Below, one piece after another: positions 32,658 to 41,124 of a stretch of 41,928 nucleotides of DNA (position 1 is the stretch's first letter; each line of letters starts with the position of its first letter). This DNA comes from JACQBY01 sp041486115. GTDB taxonomy: Bacteria > Nitrospirota > Nitrospiria > JACQBW01. The position numbers and the translations under genes were made by a program. The stretch covers positions 1 to 41,928 of the forward strand of contig JBGPKT010000007.1 of assembly GCA_041486115.1 (NCBI GenBank), given 5' to 3'. The notes beneath the pieces are model-generated. The model was not told where the DNA came from, ran no database searches, and saw only the letters and a program-made list of their open reading frames with translations.

Positions 32658-33749
32658 ATGACCCCCAGGTACCGGTATCTTTTAATGGCCATGGGAATGA
32701 CCGCTCTCCTTTCGGCGCTCTGGGGAGGAGTGATCCGTCTCGGATGGAGCCTTCCCCCGCTCCGCTCCGGCATGTCCGCTTTCCACGGCCCCCTCATGGT
32801 TTCCGGGTTTCTCGGCACGCTCATTGGCCTGGAGAGAGCGGTCGCCATCGGCCAGCGGTGGATTTTTGCCGGACCGTTGTTAAGCGGACTGGGCGCCCTT
32901 GCCCTGATAGCGGGCCTTCCCGGCAGGACCGGCCCCTTCTTGATCATGATCGGAAGCCTTATCCTCGTCACAGCCTTTATCCGGATCATCTTTCAGCTTC
33001 CCGCTTTTTTTACGGCGACCATGGGGCTCGGCGCCCTCTCCTGGCTAACAGGAAACATCCTCTGGTTCGGGGGCTTCGCGGTTCACCGGATCGTTCTCTG
33101 GTGGTGCGGCTTTCTGGTGCTGACGATTGCGGGAGAGCGGCTGGAACTCGCCCGGTTCGGATTCCTTTCGGCGGGGAGCCGGAGAACCTTTCAGTTCGTG
33201 ACAGGCCTTTTTCTGTGCGGGCTTATTCTTGCGGCAGGGTGGTTTGATTTAGGCATGCGTCTGGCGGGAGCCGGCCTCCTGGCTCTTTCGCTCTGGCTGA
33301 TCCGCTACGACATCGCCCGCCGGACGATCAGGCAGACGGGCCTGACCCGCTTTATCGCGGTCTGCCTTCTCTCCGGGCATGCCTGGTTAGGCGTCAGCGG
33401 GCTACTCGCCATATGCTTCGGAGGCGTATCGTCCGGGCCGGAATACGATGCATTATTGCATGCGCTGTTCCTTGGCTTTGCGTTCAGCATGATTTTCGGA
33501 CACGCACCGATTATCTTTCCAGCGGTCACAGGCCTGCCGATGTCGTATCATCCCCGATTTTATCTCCATTGGATTCTCCTGCAGATGACATTATTACTGC
33601 GGATCGCGGGCGACCTGGCAGGTTGGACGCCAGGGCGTCAGTGGGGCGGGCTCTTCAATGTTTTTGCGGTTCTTCTTTTTCTGGCAAATACAGGATATTC
33701 TATTTTGAGTTCGGGAGTCCCGGGTAAAGCGGCAAGAAACAATTACTGA
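32658..33749 (+). CDS. NnrS-like polytopic membrane protein
   Basis: 363 residues with about eleven to twelve hydrophobic helices. FHGPLMVSGFLGTLIGLERA near the start and HALFLGFAFSMIFGHAPII near the end carry the His-rich helices seen in the NnrS family, which is linked to haem-copper or nitric-oxide stress responses. The assignment to NnrS is by pattern and not certain. Its last 7 bases overlap the end of the convergent PilZ gene. Confidence 0.65.
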   Translation: MTPRYRYLLMAMGMTALLSALWGGVIRLGWSLPPLRSGMSAFHGPLMVSGFLGTLIGLERAVAIGQRWIFAGPLLSGLGALALIAGLPGRTGPFLIMIGSLILVTAFIRIIFQLPAFFTATMGLGALSWLTGNILWFGGFAVHRIVLWWCGFLVLTIAGERLELARFGFLSAGSRRTFQFVTGLFLCGLILAAGWFDLGMRLAGAGLLALSLWLIRYDIARRTIRQTGLTRFIAVCLLSGHAWLGVSGLLAICFGGVSSGPEYDALLHALFLGFAFSMIFGHAPIIFPAVTGLPMSYHPRFYLHWILLQMTLLLRIAGDLAGWTPGRQWGGLFNVFAVLLFLANTGYSILSSGVPGKAARNNY

Positions 33750-34144
33750 TATTCGGAGGGAGAACTTATGTCAGACGGCGTCTGTTGCGGCGACCGGACA
33801 ATATATTGAATATGCATCAGTTCGTCAGCGGCTTTTTTAATATATTGCACGCCGCAACTAAAGCGGGGCATGCCGTCTCCAAAGAGCGGTTCTACCCAGA
33901 CCACTTCGGCGTCGAAAGGGATCACCAGGGAGTTATAATAGAGATTCATTTCAACCCGGGTCCCTTCAGAAAGCATCTTTCCGGTACGCATCATCAGGCC
34001 CCCTTCTCCCAATGTTCCGGTACGAGCCTTTTCTTTTTTAGCCTTATCTCCGCAAATGCGGAAATCGACTCTTAAGTTGATATCCGTTCTCGGAAACTTT
34101 CTGTTTTTTAAAGAATAGGGTGTTGATTGACTATCCGCATTCAT
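33743..34144 (-). CDS. PilZ-domain protein (possible c-di-GMP receptor)
   Basis: 133 residues. RKFPRTDINLRVDF fits the N-terminal RxxxR part of PilZ, followed by the TLGEGGLMMRT turn (normally D/NxSxxG; here the Ser position is altered) and the YYNSLVIPFDAEVVWVE strand set. Binding of c-di-GMP is likely but the second motif is not canonical. Divergent from the TPR gene. Confidence 0.8.
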   Translation of the reverse strand: MNADSQSTPYSLKNRKFPRTDINLRVDFRICGDKAKKEKARTGTLGEGGLMMRTGKMLSEGTRVEMNLYYNSLVIPFDAEVVWVEPLFGDGMPRFSCGVQYIKKAADELMHIQYIVRSPQQTPSDISSPSEYQ

Positions 34145-34240
34145 CCTTTTCCCCCTTGAACGTTGGTTGTTTCTGTCCTACGCTCTTTTTAGGGTACAAT
34201 AAAGCCTGAATTTGTCAAATCCCGGCCGGACAAAAAAACG

Positions 34241-35005
34241 ATGAATACCTCATTCTTCATTCAATTGGGAAACAACGCCTTCTCGCAGGGGGATTACGCC
34301 AGGGCGCTCCTTCATTATCAAAAAGCCCTGGAGCTGGTCCGGGGGGATCCGGACCTTCTGGCCGATCTCTATGGAAACATCGGAAACGTCTACGGGACAA
34401 CCGGCCAGACCGAGGATGCGATTTTCTGGTACAGGAAAGCGGTCGTGATCCTGCGCGAAAAAGAAGACTACTCACGCCTTGGAACGACGTTCACCAACAT
34501 CGGAAATCTCTTTTCCGATCAGGGGGATGCGAAACAGGCCATCCATTTCTATAAACAGGGGATCGTTCTGCTGGAAAAAGAAGAGCGGTGGGGAGAACTC
34601 GGGGTTCTTTACGGAAATCTCTCGCTTCTGTCGATGAAGGAGACTGACCATAAAGCGGCGCTGGAATACGCAAAAAAAGGGATGGCGCTTGCCGGAAAAA
34701 TAAAAGATCTCCCGCGGCTGGCCGATGCCCTCCATCGCCTCGCGAAGGCAAATGGCGCGATGGGAGAACCGAAAGAGGCGCTCCGGCTCTCCGAACGCTC
34801 CCACGCCCTCTATCTTCAGCTAAACGATGAAATGGGATGCGCCGCGACCCTCTATCATCAGGCCGCGCTTCATGAGGATATGGGAGATATCCCAAAGGGC
34901 GTGTCCTGTATGGAGAAAGTCGTCCGTATTGATGAGAAGTACAATCTCCCCAAACTCTCCGAAAACCGGCAAAGACTCTCCAGGCTTCAAGAAAAGTTAA
35001 AATGA
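34241..35005 (+). CDS. TPR-repeat cytosolic protein
   Basis: 254 residues made of about six TPR units starting at residue 4 (LGNNAFSQGDYARALLHYQK, LYGNIGNVYGTTGQTEDAIF, FTNIGNLFSDQGDAKQAIHF and others). No signal peptide, so a cytosolic scaffold of the kinesin-light-chain/Rap style is likely. A TACAAT at 34195-34200 may be its -10 box. It stands upstream of the cheW operon and could be a chemotaxis-associated adaptor, but this is only positional. Confidence 0.85.
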   Translation: MNTSFFIQLGNNAFSQGDYARALLHYQKALELVRGDPDLLADLYGNIGNVYGTTGQTEDAIFWYRKAVVILREKEDYSRLGTTFTNIGNLFSDQGDAKQAIHFYKQGIVLLEKEERWGELGVLYGNLSLLSMKETDHKAALEYAKKGMALAGKIKDLPRLADALHRLAKANGAMGEPKEALRLSERSHALYLQLNDEMGCAATLYHQAALHEDMGDIPKGVSCMEKVVRIDEKYNLPKLSENRQRLSRLQEKLK

Positions 35006-35061
35006 CCGCGATAAGGATTATCCAGTCATGTGAATGGTCGAACTCCGCCTTTTCCTCTTCC

Positions 35062-35089
35062 TTGACAAACGGTCATCCCTTGTTAAGCT
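35062..35089 (+). promoter_or_regulatory. possible promoter of cheW-cheR-cheB
   Basis: TTGACA (35062-35067) with a 16-base spacer to TAAGCT (35084-35089). The -35 is perfect and the -10 is weak. Confidence 0.35.
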
Positions 35090-35149
35090 TTAATGTTATA
35101 ACGCGTAAAGTCAAGATGAGACTGGGACTATTCCCATCAGGAGAAAAGT

Positions 35150-35758
35150 ATGGAAACCCCGACAGCAACAGCAAATGACCTCAAAGGTGGGGTAGACCAG
35201 ACCCAATATCTCGCTTTTTATCTGGGGGGAGAGGAGTATGCGATCGGCATCCTCCAAGTGAAAGAGATCATCGAGTATGGCATCCTGACGAAAATTCCCG
35301 GCACCCCTGAATTTATTCAGGGGGTCATCAACCTCCGGGGGAGCGTCGTCCCGGTGGTTGATCTGGCGATCAAATTCGGGCTTGCCGAAAGCGCGAAAAC
35401 CAAGCGGACCTGCATTATCGTCGTAGAAGTCAATCTGAACGGGGGGACGACCCGGATGGGGGTGATTGCCGATTCGGTGAGCCAGGTGATGGATTTTTTA
35501 GCCGGAGATATCGAGCCCCCCCTGACGTTTGGAAACCGGTTGATCGTCGATTATCTGATGGGTCTCGGAAAGGTCGGGAAGAAGTTTGTCTTAATTCTGG
35601 ATATTGACCGGGTATTGTCCGAGAAAGAGATCCTGACAGCGGCTTCGTCTGCCCAGGCGGCGGAAGCGCTTACCGGAAATCTTCCGGTCTTGGAACCGAC
35701 CGATCCGTCCGGTCTTTGGAGCGACCGATCCAAAGGTCGGAAGGTCGGAAATGAATGA
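35150..35758 (+). CDS. cheW: chemotaxis coupling protein CheW
   Basis: 202 residues. The CheW domain (about 18-165) shows YLAFYLGGEEYAIGILQVKE, FIQGVINLRGSVVPVVDLA and LIVDYLMGLGKVGKKFVLIL. CheW links receptors to CheA. It has a C-terminal tail of about 35 residues beyond the domain, the end of which (PSGLWSDRSKG) is encoded by a copy of the 31-bp repeat. The stop overlaps cheR by 8 bases. No receptor or CheA gene is in the window. Confidence 0.94.
   Translation: METPTATANDLKGGVDQTQYLAFYLGGEEYAIGILQVKEIIEYGILTKIPGTPEFIQGVINLRGSVVPVVDLAIKFGLAESAKTKRTCIIVVEVNLNGGTTRMGVIADSVSQVMDFLAGDIEPPLTFGNRLIVDYLMGLGKVGKKFVLILDIDRVLSEKEILTAASSAQAAEALTGNLPVLEPTDPSGLWSDRSKGRKVGNE
35708..35738 (-). repeat. 31-bp palindromic repeat at the 3' end of cheW
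   Basis: The reverse complement reads GACCTTTGGATCGGTC then GCTCCAAAGACCGGA, differing at two of 31 positions from the copy at 27755-27785. It is the most symmetric copy. It encodes the last residues of CheW in a reading frame different from that of copy 1. Confidence 0.8.
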
Positions 35759-36665
35759 AAATGGTCAGGCCGTTATTCAGCCGCTTACCGATATGGAATT
35801 TTCCCTCCTGCAGGCTTTGATCTACAAGGAATCCGGCATTTTTCTCTCTCCTGCCAAAAAGTCCCTTCTGGCGGGACGGCTATCCAAACGGCTCCGTGAG
35901 CTTGGCCTCAGGACCTTTAAGGAATATTATGGCCTGGTCAAGGAGGGGAACGAGGAGGAGCGGGTCTACCTGTTCAATGCGATCGCCACGAACGAGACCC
36001 ACTTTTTCCGGGAAGCAAAGCATTTTGAATTTCTGGACCGGCAGGTTTTTCCGGAATGGTCTGCCCAGGCGGATGCGGGACTTCGTTCCCGAAAGATCCG
36101 GGTATGGAGCGCCGCCTGTTCCTCCGGGGAGGAACCCTACACTCTGGCGATGATGCTCCTTGACCGGTTTCCTCCCGGAAGCGGCTGGGAGATCGAGATT
36201 CTGGCCAGCGACCTATCTACGAAAGTGCTCGAAGCCGCCCGCCAGGGAATCTGGTCGATGGATCGGGCGCGGGAGATTCCGGATCCCTATCGTAAGACTT
36301 TTATGTTGAAAGGGACGAGAAGCCAGGAGGGAAAGATGAAAGCCGGGCCGGAATTGACTTCCCTGATCCGGTTTGTCCGGATTAATTTAAACTCCCCTCC
36401 TTACCCGGTGGACGGCTCTTTTGATCTGGTTTTCTGCCGCAATGTCCTGATCTATTTCGACAATGAATCGAAAACACGGGTGATTCAAGCCCTTCTTGGC
36501 CATCTGACCCCGCAGGGGTATTTTTTTCTCGGCCATGCCGAAAGCCTCCATGGCCATTCGGAACTGGTACGGAACGTGATTCCGTCGGTCTATGTCCACG
36601 CCGGGGCCAATAAACCGGCCTTCCCCGCCGGTCCCAAGACCGGAAAACGGAAACTCCAGACGTGA
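35751..36665 (+). CDS. cheR: chemotaxis protein methyltransferase CheR
   Basis: 304 residues. The N-terminal helical domain (about 10-75) is followed by NETHFFREAKHFEFL and the SAM site IRVWSAACSSGEEPYTLAMML. DLVFCRNVLIYFDNESK is the C-terminal family motif. It methylates glutamates of chemoreceptors with S-adenosylmethionine. The last 20 residues (GPKTGKRK) overlap a half-copy of the 31-bp repeat (36630-36644, 13 of 15 bases). Overlaps cheW by 8 bases and cheB by 4. Confidence 0.95.
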   Translation: MNENGQAVIQPLTDMEFSLLQALIYKESGIFLSPAKKSLLAGRLSKRLRELGLRTFKEYYGLVKEGNEEERVYLFNAIATNETHFFREAKHFEFLDRQVFPEWSAQADAGLRSRKIRVWSAACSSGEEPYTLAMMLLDRFPPGSGWEIEILASDLSTKVLEAARQGIWSMDRAREIPDPYRKTFMLKGTRSQEGKMKAGPELTSLIRFVRINLNSPPYPVDGSFDLVFCRNVLIYFDNESKTRVIQALLGHLTPQGYFFLGHAESLHGHSELVRNVIPSVYVHAGANKPAFPAGPKTGKRKLQT

Positions 36666-37291
36666 AAAAACTGAATAACGGGCCATTGCTTGTGGTGGTG
36701 GCGATTGGCGCGTCGACCGGAGGACCAGAAGCCCTGAGAGAGGTTCTCGAGGCGATGGACCCGGAGTGTCCCGGGATTGTGATCGTACAGCACATGCTCG
36801 AATATTTCACCCGGACCTTCGCCGAGCGGCTCAACCGGATCTGCCGGATCGAAGTCAAGGAAGCGGTCAACGGCGACCGGGTCACCCGGGGGAGGGCCCT
36901 GATTGCTCCGGGGAACCGCCACATCATGCTGGTGCGGACCGGCGCCCGATACGCCGTAGAGTTGAGGGATGGCGAGTTGGTCAACCGGCACCGTCCGAGC
37001 GTGGATGTGCTCTTCCGCTCCATGGCCCAGAACGCGGGAAAAAACGGCGTGGGGGTGATTATGACGGGAATGGGAGACGACGGCGCCGATGGCCTGCTGG
37101 AGATGAAAAAAGCGGGAGCGTTCACCATCGCGCAGGACGAAGCCTCCTGCGTGGTCTTTGGCATGCCGAAAGAGGCGATTGCCCGGGGAGCGGTGGATGA
37201 CGTGGTCCCTCTCTCCCGGATCTCCTCTGTCATTCAAAAAAAGGCCGGTCTGCTTTCAACAGACCGGCCTGCGCTCAATGCCGGCCGGTGA
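36662..37291 (+). CDS. cheB: CheB methylesterase domain without receiver
   Basis: 209 residues from a GTG that shares GTGA with the cheR stop. Only the catalytic domain is present: Ser18 (GASTGG), His44 (VQHML) and Asp140 (TGMGDDGADG) form the triad. The usual receiver domain is missing, so control by CheA phosphorylation cannot occur in the normal way. The last 20 codons carry a strong hairpin that is the terminator of the opposing porin gene. Confidence 0.94.
   Translation: MKKLNNGPLLVVVAIGASTGGPEALREVLEAMDPECPGIVIVQHMLEYFTRTFAERLNRICRIEVKEAVNGDRVTRGRALIAPGNRHIMLVRTGARYAVELRDGELVNRHRPSVDVLFRSMAQNAGKNGVGVIMTGMGDDGADGLLEMKKAGAFTIAQDEASCVVFGMPKEAIARGAVDDVVPLSRISSVIQKKAGLLSTDRPALNAGR
37236..37270 (-). 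terminator. intrinsic terminator of the porin gene, inside cheB
   Basis: On the minus strand an 11-bp perfect stem AGGCCGGTCTG/CAGACCGGCCT with a 7-base loop (37270-37242) is followed by seven T (37242-37236). It lies 48-82 bases downstream of the porin stop and within the cheB coding end. Confidence 0.8.
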
Positions 37292-37317
37292 GGATCAGCC
37301 GTTATTCTGAAACTCTT

Positions 37318-38670
37318 TTAGAAACCGACGCCCAGTTGCAGATAAAGAAAATCCGACCCGTCCTTTGCATTCGGAAAGTTCGTCGAGATATAGCTTCCCG
37401 GAGAAAAGTGGCCATAGCCGGCATCCAATTGCAGTTTTTCCTTAAGGAGCATACCGGCGGTCAGATCCAGTTCCTGACCCATCTCTGTTTCGGCATTTCC
37501 CGGAGGGGTTGTTCTGAAAATAGCCCCTGAAGCCGCATACCAGTTGTCGGCCGTTGAGGCGAGACTAAAAATATGATAATCGAGGCTGACCTTCACGCTT
37601 TTTTCTGGTTTTGCAGATACCGAAAACCGGAGATCTTTCATATTTCGCCATCCGACATAATCCATATACCCGTATTGAGTATGGTTGGTGGGAAAAAGGT
37701 TTTCAAAGGTTTTGGCCGAATCGTCTCCGGTGTTGTCGTCTCCCGAAGCGAGGTCATATTCAATCCCGATTCGGGGCGAATAGGCGGCGGGAAGGGTATA
37801 ACCCGCTTTTAACGCCATGGCATACGCCTGAATGTTAGCTTTCGGGGCGTTGCTATGGGCATCCATCGATCCGGTCTGATAGGCGAGTTCAGCGGTAAAG
37901 TCGAGAGGATTTCCATCCCCTTTTTTGTCAATCCGCACGCCGAGGGTCTCACGGGTCTGTCCGGTAGCGGCGGGGAGGAGATTTGAAGTTGCCAGGCCAT
38001 TTTGGGTGTCCTGGAGATATAACAGATAAGGTTCAATCGTCACTCCGGAGGCTTTGAGCGAAGCGTAGAGGCCAAGGAAATGCTGGCCATCATCGTTTGG
38101 AATGGCCGCGGGAGCAGTGAGTGAATAGGTTGCCGGATCGGGTCCGAAGTTCTGAGCCTTCTTAACGACCATTCCAAAAAGGTCGACCCGGAGCGACTCT
38201 TTAGAATAGGCCAACCGCAGTCCGTCAAAGCTCCTGGCGATGTTGCTCCATTCAAAATTGCCGACCAGCCGGGAATCTCCAAAGACCAGCTCCTGGCGAC
38301 CGAGGGTCATAGACGCAGGTCCGACAAGATTCTTGATCATCAAATAACCCTGATGGAGGTCCAGGTTTAGAGAATTGGCTGCCGTCGAGGCTTCGGAGCC
38401 GAATAGCCTTGAATCTTCCATCTGAAAAAAGAATGAAATCTCGGGGGCGATTTCATAGCCCAAATGAACCCGGATGCGGGACCCGATAAAGCTGAGGGTA
38501 TCGGGTGCGCTATTGTTAAAGTCGGCGTTCTGCCGGAACTCGTAACGGTCTCTGATCTCTCCCCCGAGCGTGATCTTTTCAGTCTCAAGGGCGGCTTGGG
38601 CGCTGGTTCCGCCGATCCCGGCCAGGATGATTGCTGCGGCTAAAATGTTTATCGAAAACGAAGTCCTCAT
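37318..38670 (-). CDS. outer-membrane porin, alginate-export-like
   Basis: 450 residues. The signal peptide ends at SAQA. The mature part has alternating beta-strand pattern through its length (ITLGGEIRDRYEFRQ, SRIRVHLGYEIAPEISFFFQ, MTLGRQELVFGDSR) and ends in aromatic FLYLQLGVGF, as outer-membrane barrels do. The layout resembles the alginate_exp family found in many non-alginate bacteria, so no substrate is claimed. GGGAGA precedes the ATG. Single-gene unit with its own terminator. Confidence 0.85.
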   Translation of the reverse strand: MRTSFSINILAAAIILAGIGGTSAQAALETEKITLGGEIRDRYEFRQNADFNNSAPDTLSFIGSRIRVHLGYEIAPEISFFFQMEDSRLFGSEASTAANSLNLDLHQGYLMIKNLVGPASMTLGRQELVFGDSRLVGNFEWSNIARSFDGLRLAYSKESLRVDLFGMVVKKAQNFGPDPATYSLTAPAAIPNDDGQHFLGLYASLKASGVTIEPYLLYLQDTQNGLATSNLLPAATGQTRETLGVRIDKKGDGNPLDFTAELAYQTGSMDAHSNAPKANIQAYAMALKAGYTLPAAYSPRIGIEYDLASGDDNTGDDSAKTFENLFPTNHTQYGYMDYVGWRNMKDLRFSVSAKPEKSVKVSLDYHIFSLASTADNWYAASGAIFRTTPPGNAETEMGQELDLTAGMLLKEKLQLDAGYGHFSPGSYISTNFPNAKDGSDFLYLQLGVGF

Positions 38671-38846
38671 GATTTTTCTCCCGGTTAATGGCGTTAACGC
38701 TTCCTTTCATTATGATGAGTGCAATTTGAAACGTATAGCATAATCGAGAAGAGAAAAGAAATAGATAAATAAGAAAAATATGGTAATCTAAGCGTTGGCG
38801 TTTGAGTGGGAAGCGATATAAAAAAAATGAAAAAGAAAGTGGCGGC

Positions 38847-40400
38847 ATGAATGGACCGGCTTCAGGAGAAGGATATGGAAAAATCGTTCCGGCTGACGAG
38901 TTTAACCGGTTATTGATCGACCATGTTCATCCGCCCGGCTGGGTAAACCCCGAACCCAAAGGGAAATACAATCTGGCAGTGATCGGAGCCGGCACCGCGG
39001 GGCTGGTAGCCGCCGCCATCGCTTCGGCCCTGGGAGCGAAGGTCGCTCTCATTGAACGACATTTGATGGGGGGGGATTGCTTAAACTTTGGATGCGTCCC
39101 CTCCAAAAGCCTTCTCCGGGCGTCAAGGGCTCTGGCCGATCTCCAAAAGTCCGGGGAGTTCGGGATCAAGATCGAAGGGGATGTCACATTTCATTTTGAA
39201 ACGGCAATGGCCCGGATGAGAAAGCTCCGTGCCGGGATCAGCGCGGCCGACTCGGCCCGCCGGTATCAAAAAATGGGGGTCGATGTTTTTTTGGGAGAAG
39301 GGGCCTTTACCTCTTGTGATACCATCGAAGTTGCCGGAAAGAGACTGACATTTTCCAGGGCGATGATTTGCACCGGAGCCCGTGCGGCGCTGCCGGACGT
39401 CCCCGGTTTAAAAGAGGCGGGGGTTTTGACGAACGAAACGCTCTTTTCCCTGACCCGTCTCCCGGAGCGGATGGCTGTTATCGGAGGGGGGCCCATTGGG
39501 TGCGAGCTGGCCCAGGCTTTTGGCCTTTTTGGAACCGAGGTCTCCCTGTTTGAAGCGGCTCCCCGCATCCTCCTTCGCGAAGATGCCGACGCGGCGCAGA
39601 TCGTTCATGAGCGGATGAAAGAAGAGGGGGTCTCATTTTTCTTCCGTTCCGACATCCGCCGCGTCAGCGCCAGAGGGGAGCAAAAGGTCCTCCACTACAT
39701 CCTCAACGGCGTCGAACAAGAAAAAGTGGTGGATGAAATCCTGGTCGCGGCGGGGAGATCCCCGAATGTAGAAGGCCTCGGCCTCGAAAAAACCGGTGTG
39801 GCAGTCGACTCAAAAAACGGAATCCGGGTGAATCGCAGATTGCAGACCGCCAATCCAAAAGTTTACGCGGCTGGAGACGTCTGTTCGCCGTTCAAGTTCA
39901 CCCATGTCGCCGATGTCCAGGCGCAGATCGTTATTCAAAACGCCCTCTTTCCCCATCCCTTCGGACTCGGGACTGCGACGACCGACGCTTTGATTATTCC
40001 CTGGTGCACCTACACCCAGCCGGAGATCGCTCATGTCGGGCTTTATGAAGCGGAGGCCCGGCAAAAAGGGATCGCGACAGAGACCTTCACCTGGCCTCTG
40101 AAAGAGGTCGACCGGGCGGTGCTGGATGGAGAGACCGAAGGATTCGCGAGGATACACCTCCGAAAAGGGACCGATCAGATTCTCGGGGCAACCGTGGTGG
40201 CAAAGGATGCCGGCGACCTGATCAGCGGGCTGACCTTTGCCATGAAGAGCGGGGCCGGACTTCGCTCCATCGCCGGGGTCATTTTTCCTTATCCCACGCG
40301 GACCGAAGTGATCAAGAAAGCGGCGAATGCCTGGCGGAAAACGACCTTGACCGAAAGCAAAAAACGCCTCCTCGCGAAATGGTTCTGGTGGACCCGGTAA
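38847..40400 (+). CDS. mercuric-reductase/lipoamide-dehydrogenase-like flavoprotein
   Basis: 517 residues from ATG 38847; a GTG at 38802 is open but has no better ribosome site. After a 45-residue N-terminal extension comes AVIGAGTAGLVAA (FAD), then the redox-active pair GGDCLNFGCVPSK, the NAD(P) site AVIGGGPIGCELAQAFG and VYAAGDVCSPFKFTHVAD. The dimer domain includes FPYPTRTEVIKKAAN, where lipoamide dehydrogenase has its catalytic HxxPT; the His is replaced by Tyr. No vicinal Cys pair is at the C-terminus, so true mercuric reductase is unlikely. It abuts the TVP38 gene with zero spacing. Confidence 0.9.
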   Translation: MNGPASGEGYGKIVPADEFNRLLIDHVHPPGWVNPEPKGKYNLAVIGAGTAGLVAAAIASALGAKVALIERHLMGGDCLNFGCVPSKSLLRASRALADLQKSGEFGIKIEGDVTFHFETAMARMRKLRAGISAADSARRYQKMGVDVFLGEGAFTSCDTIEVAGKRLTFSRAMICTGARAALPDVPGLKEAGVLTNETLFSLTRLPERMAVIGGGPIGCELAQAFGLFGTEVSLFEAAPRILLREDADAAQIVHERMKEEGVSFFFRSDIRRVSARGEQKVLHYILNGVEQEKVVDEILVAAGRSPNVEGLGLEKTGVAVDSKNGIRVNRRLQTANPKVYAAGDVCSPFKFTHVADVQAQIVIQNALFPHPFGLGTATTDALIIPWCTYTQPEIAHVGLYEAEARQKGIATETFTWPLKEVDRAVLDGETEGFARIHLRKGTDQILGATVVAKDAGDLISGLTFAMKSGAGLRSIAGVIFPYPTRTEVIKKAANAWRKTTLTESKKRLLAKWFWWTR

Positions 40401-41072
40401 ATGCAAATGAGCAACCAGAGAAAAAGCCTTCTGAAACTTTTTTTGTTTATTGCCGTGCTGGGGTTGATTTCCCTTCTGGTCCGAACCTCGGGTATCATGA
40501 ACTATCTGGAAGCGGAGCGGCTCCAGACCTGGGTGAGGAGTTTCGGCCTCTTCGGGCCTTTCATTTATATTCTGGTCTTTATGATCGCTCCCGCCTTTTT
40601 TTTACCCGGTCTGCCGATTACCGTGGCCGGGGGAATTGTCTTTGGACCGGTCTGGGGAACGCTCTACGCTTCATTGGGATCGACCCTCGGGGCCGGTCTC
40701 TCTTTTTTGGTTTCGCGCTATTTCGCCCGCGAACAGATCAGAAAACTTCTCGGACCGAAGCTTCTGGCGATCGATCGGGGGGTCGAAGAAAATGGATGGA
40801 TCTACGTCGCCATGACCCGCCTGATCCCTCTTTTCCCCTACAACCTCCTCAACTATGCTTTTGGTTTGACGAGAATCAAATTTTATCAGTACCTTCTCAC
40901 CTCCTGGATATGCATGTTTCCCGCTACGGCCGCCTATGTGATATTCAGCAGTTCACTTGTAGATCTTCTCAAAGGGAAAATTCCAAAAGAACTGATGATC
41001 GGAGTCATTTTATTCATACTGGTGGCTCTCCTTCCGGTGATATACCGCAAAGTCATCCAGCGAAATTCTTAA
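40401..41072 (+). CDS. TVP38/TMEM64 (SNARE-associated) membrane protein
   Basis: 223 residues with about five to six helices. The core GPFIYILVFMIAPAFFLPGL and ITVAGGIVFGPVWGTLYASL, with GSTLGAGLSFLVSRYF and the amphipathic RLIPLFPYNLLNYAFGLT, is the DedA/VTT domain. Such proteins are scramblase or transporter-like. The gene starts at the base after the flavoprotein stop codon, and this pairing (sometimes fused) is seen in other bacteria. Confidence 0.9.
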   Translation: MQMSNQRKSLLKLFLFIAVLGLISLLVRTSGIMNYLEAERLQTWVRSFGLFGPFIYILVFMIAPAFFLPGLPITVAGGIVFGPVWGTLYASLGSTLGAGLSFLVSRYFAREQIRKLLGPKLLAIDRGVEENGWIYVAMTRLIPLFPYNLLNYAFGLTRIKFYQYLLTSWICMFPATAAYVIFSSSLVDLLKGKIPKELMIGVILFILVALLPVIYRKVIQRNS

Positions 41073-41124
41073 AAAGGGGTTTTCCAACGACAAAGATCCT
41101 GCAAACCGGAAAGGGTGAAACGAC

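Noticed and set aside
38125..38155. CGGATCGGGTCCGAAG in the porin gene, encoding FGPDP
   Set aside because: Too short and gapped against the repeat consensus to count as a copy.
38847..40400. Mercury resistance (mer) locus
   Set aside because: No merR, merT or merP, no C-terminal Cys pair; only the flavoprotein fold is shared.
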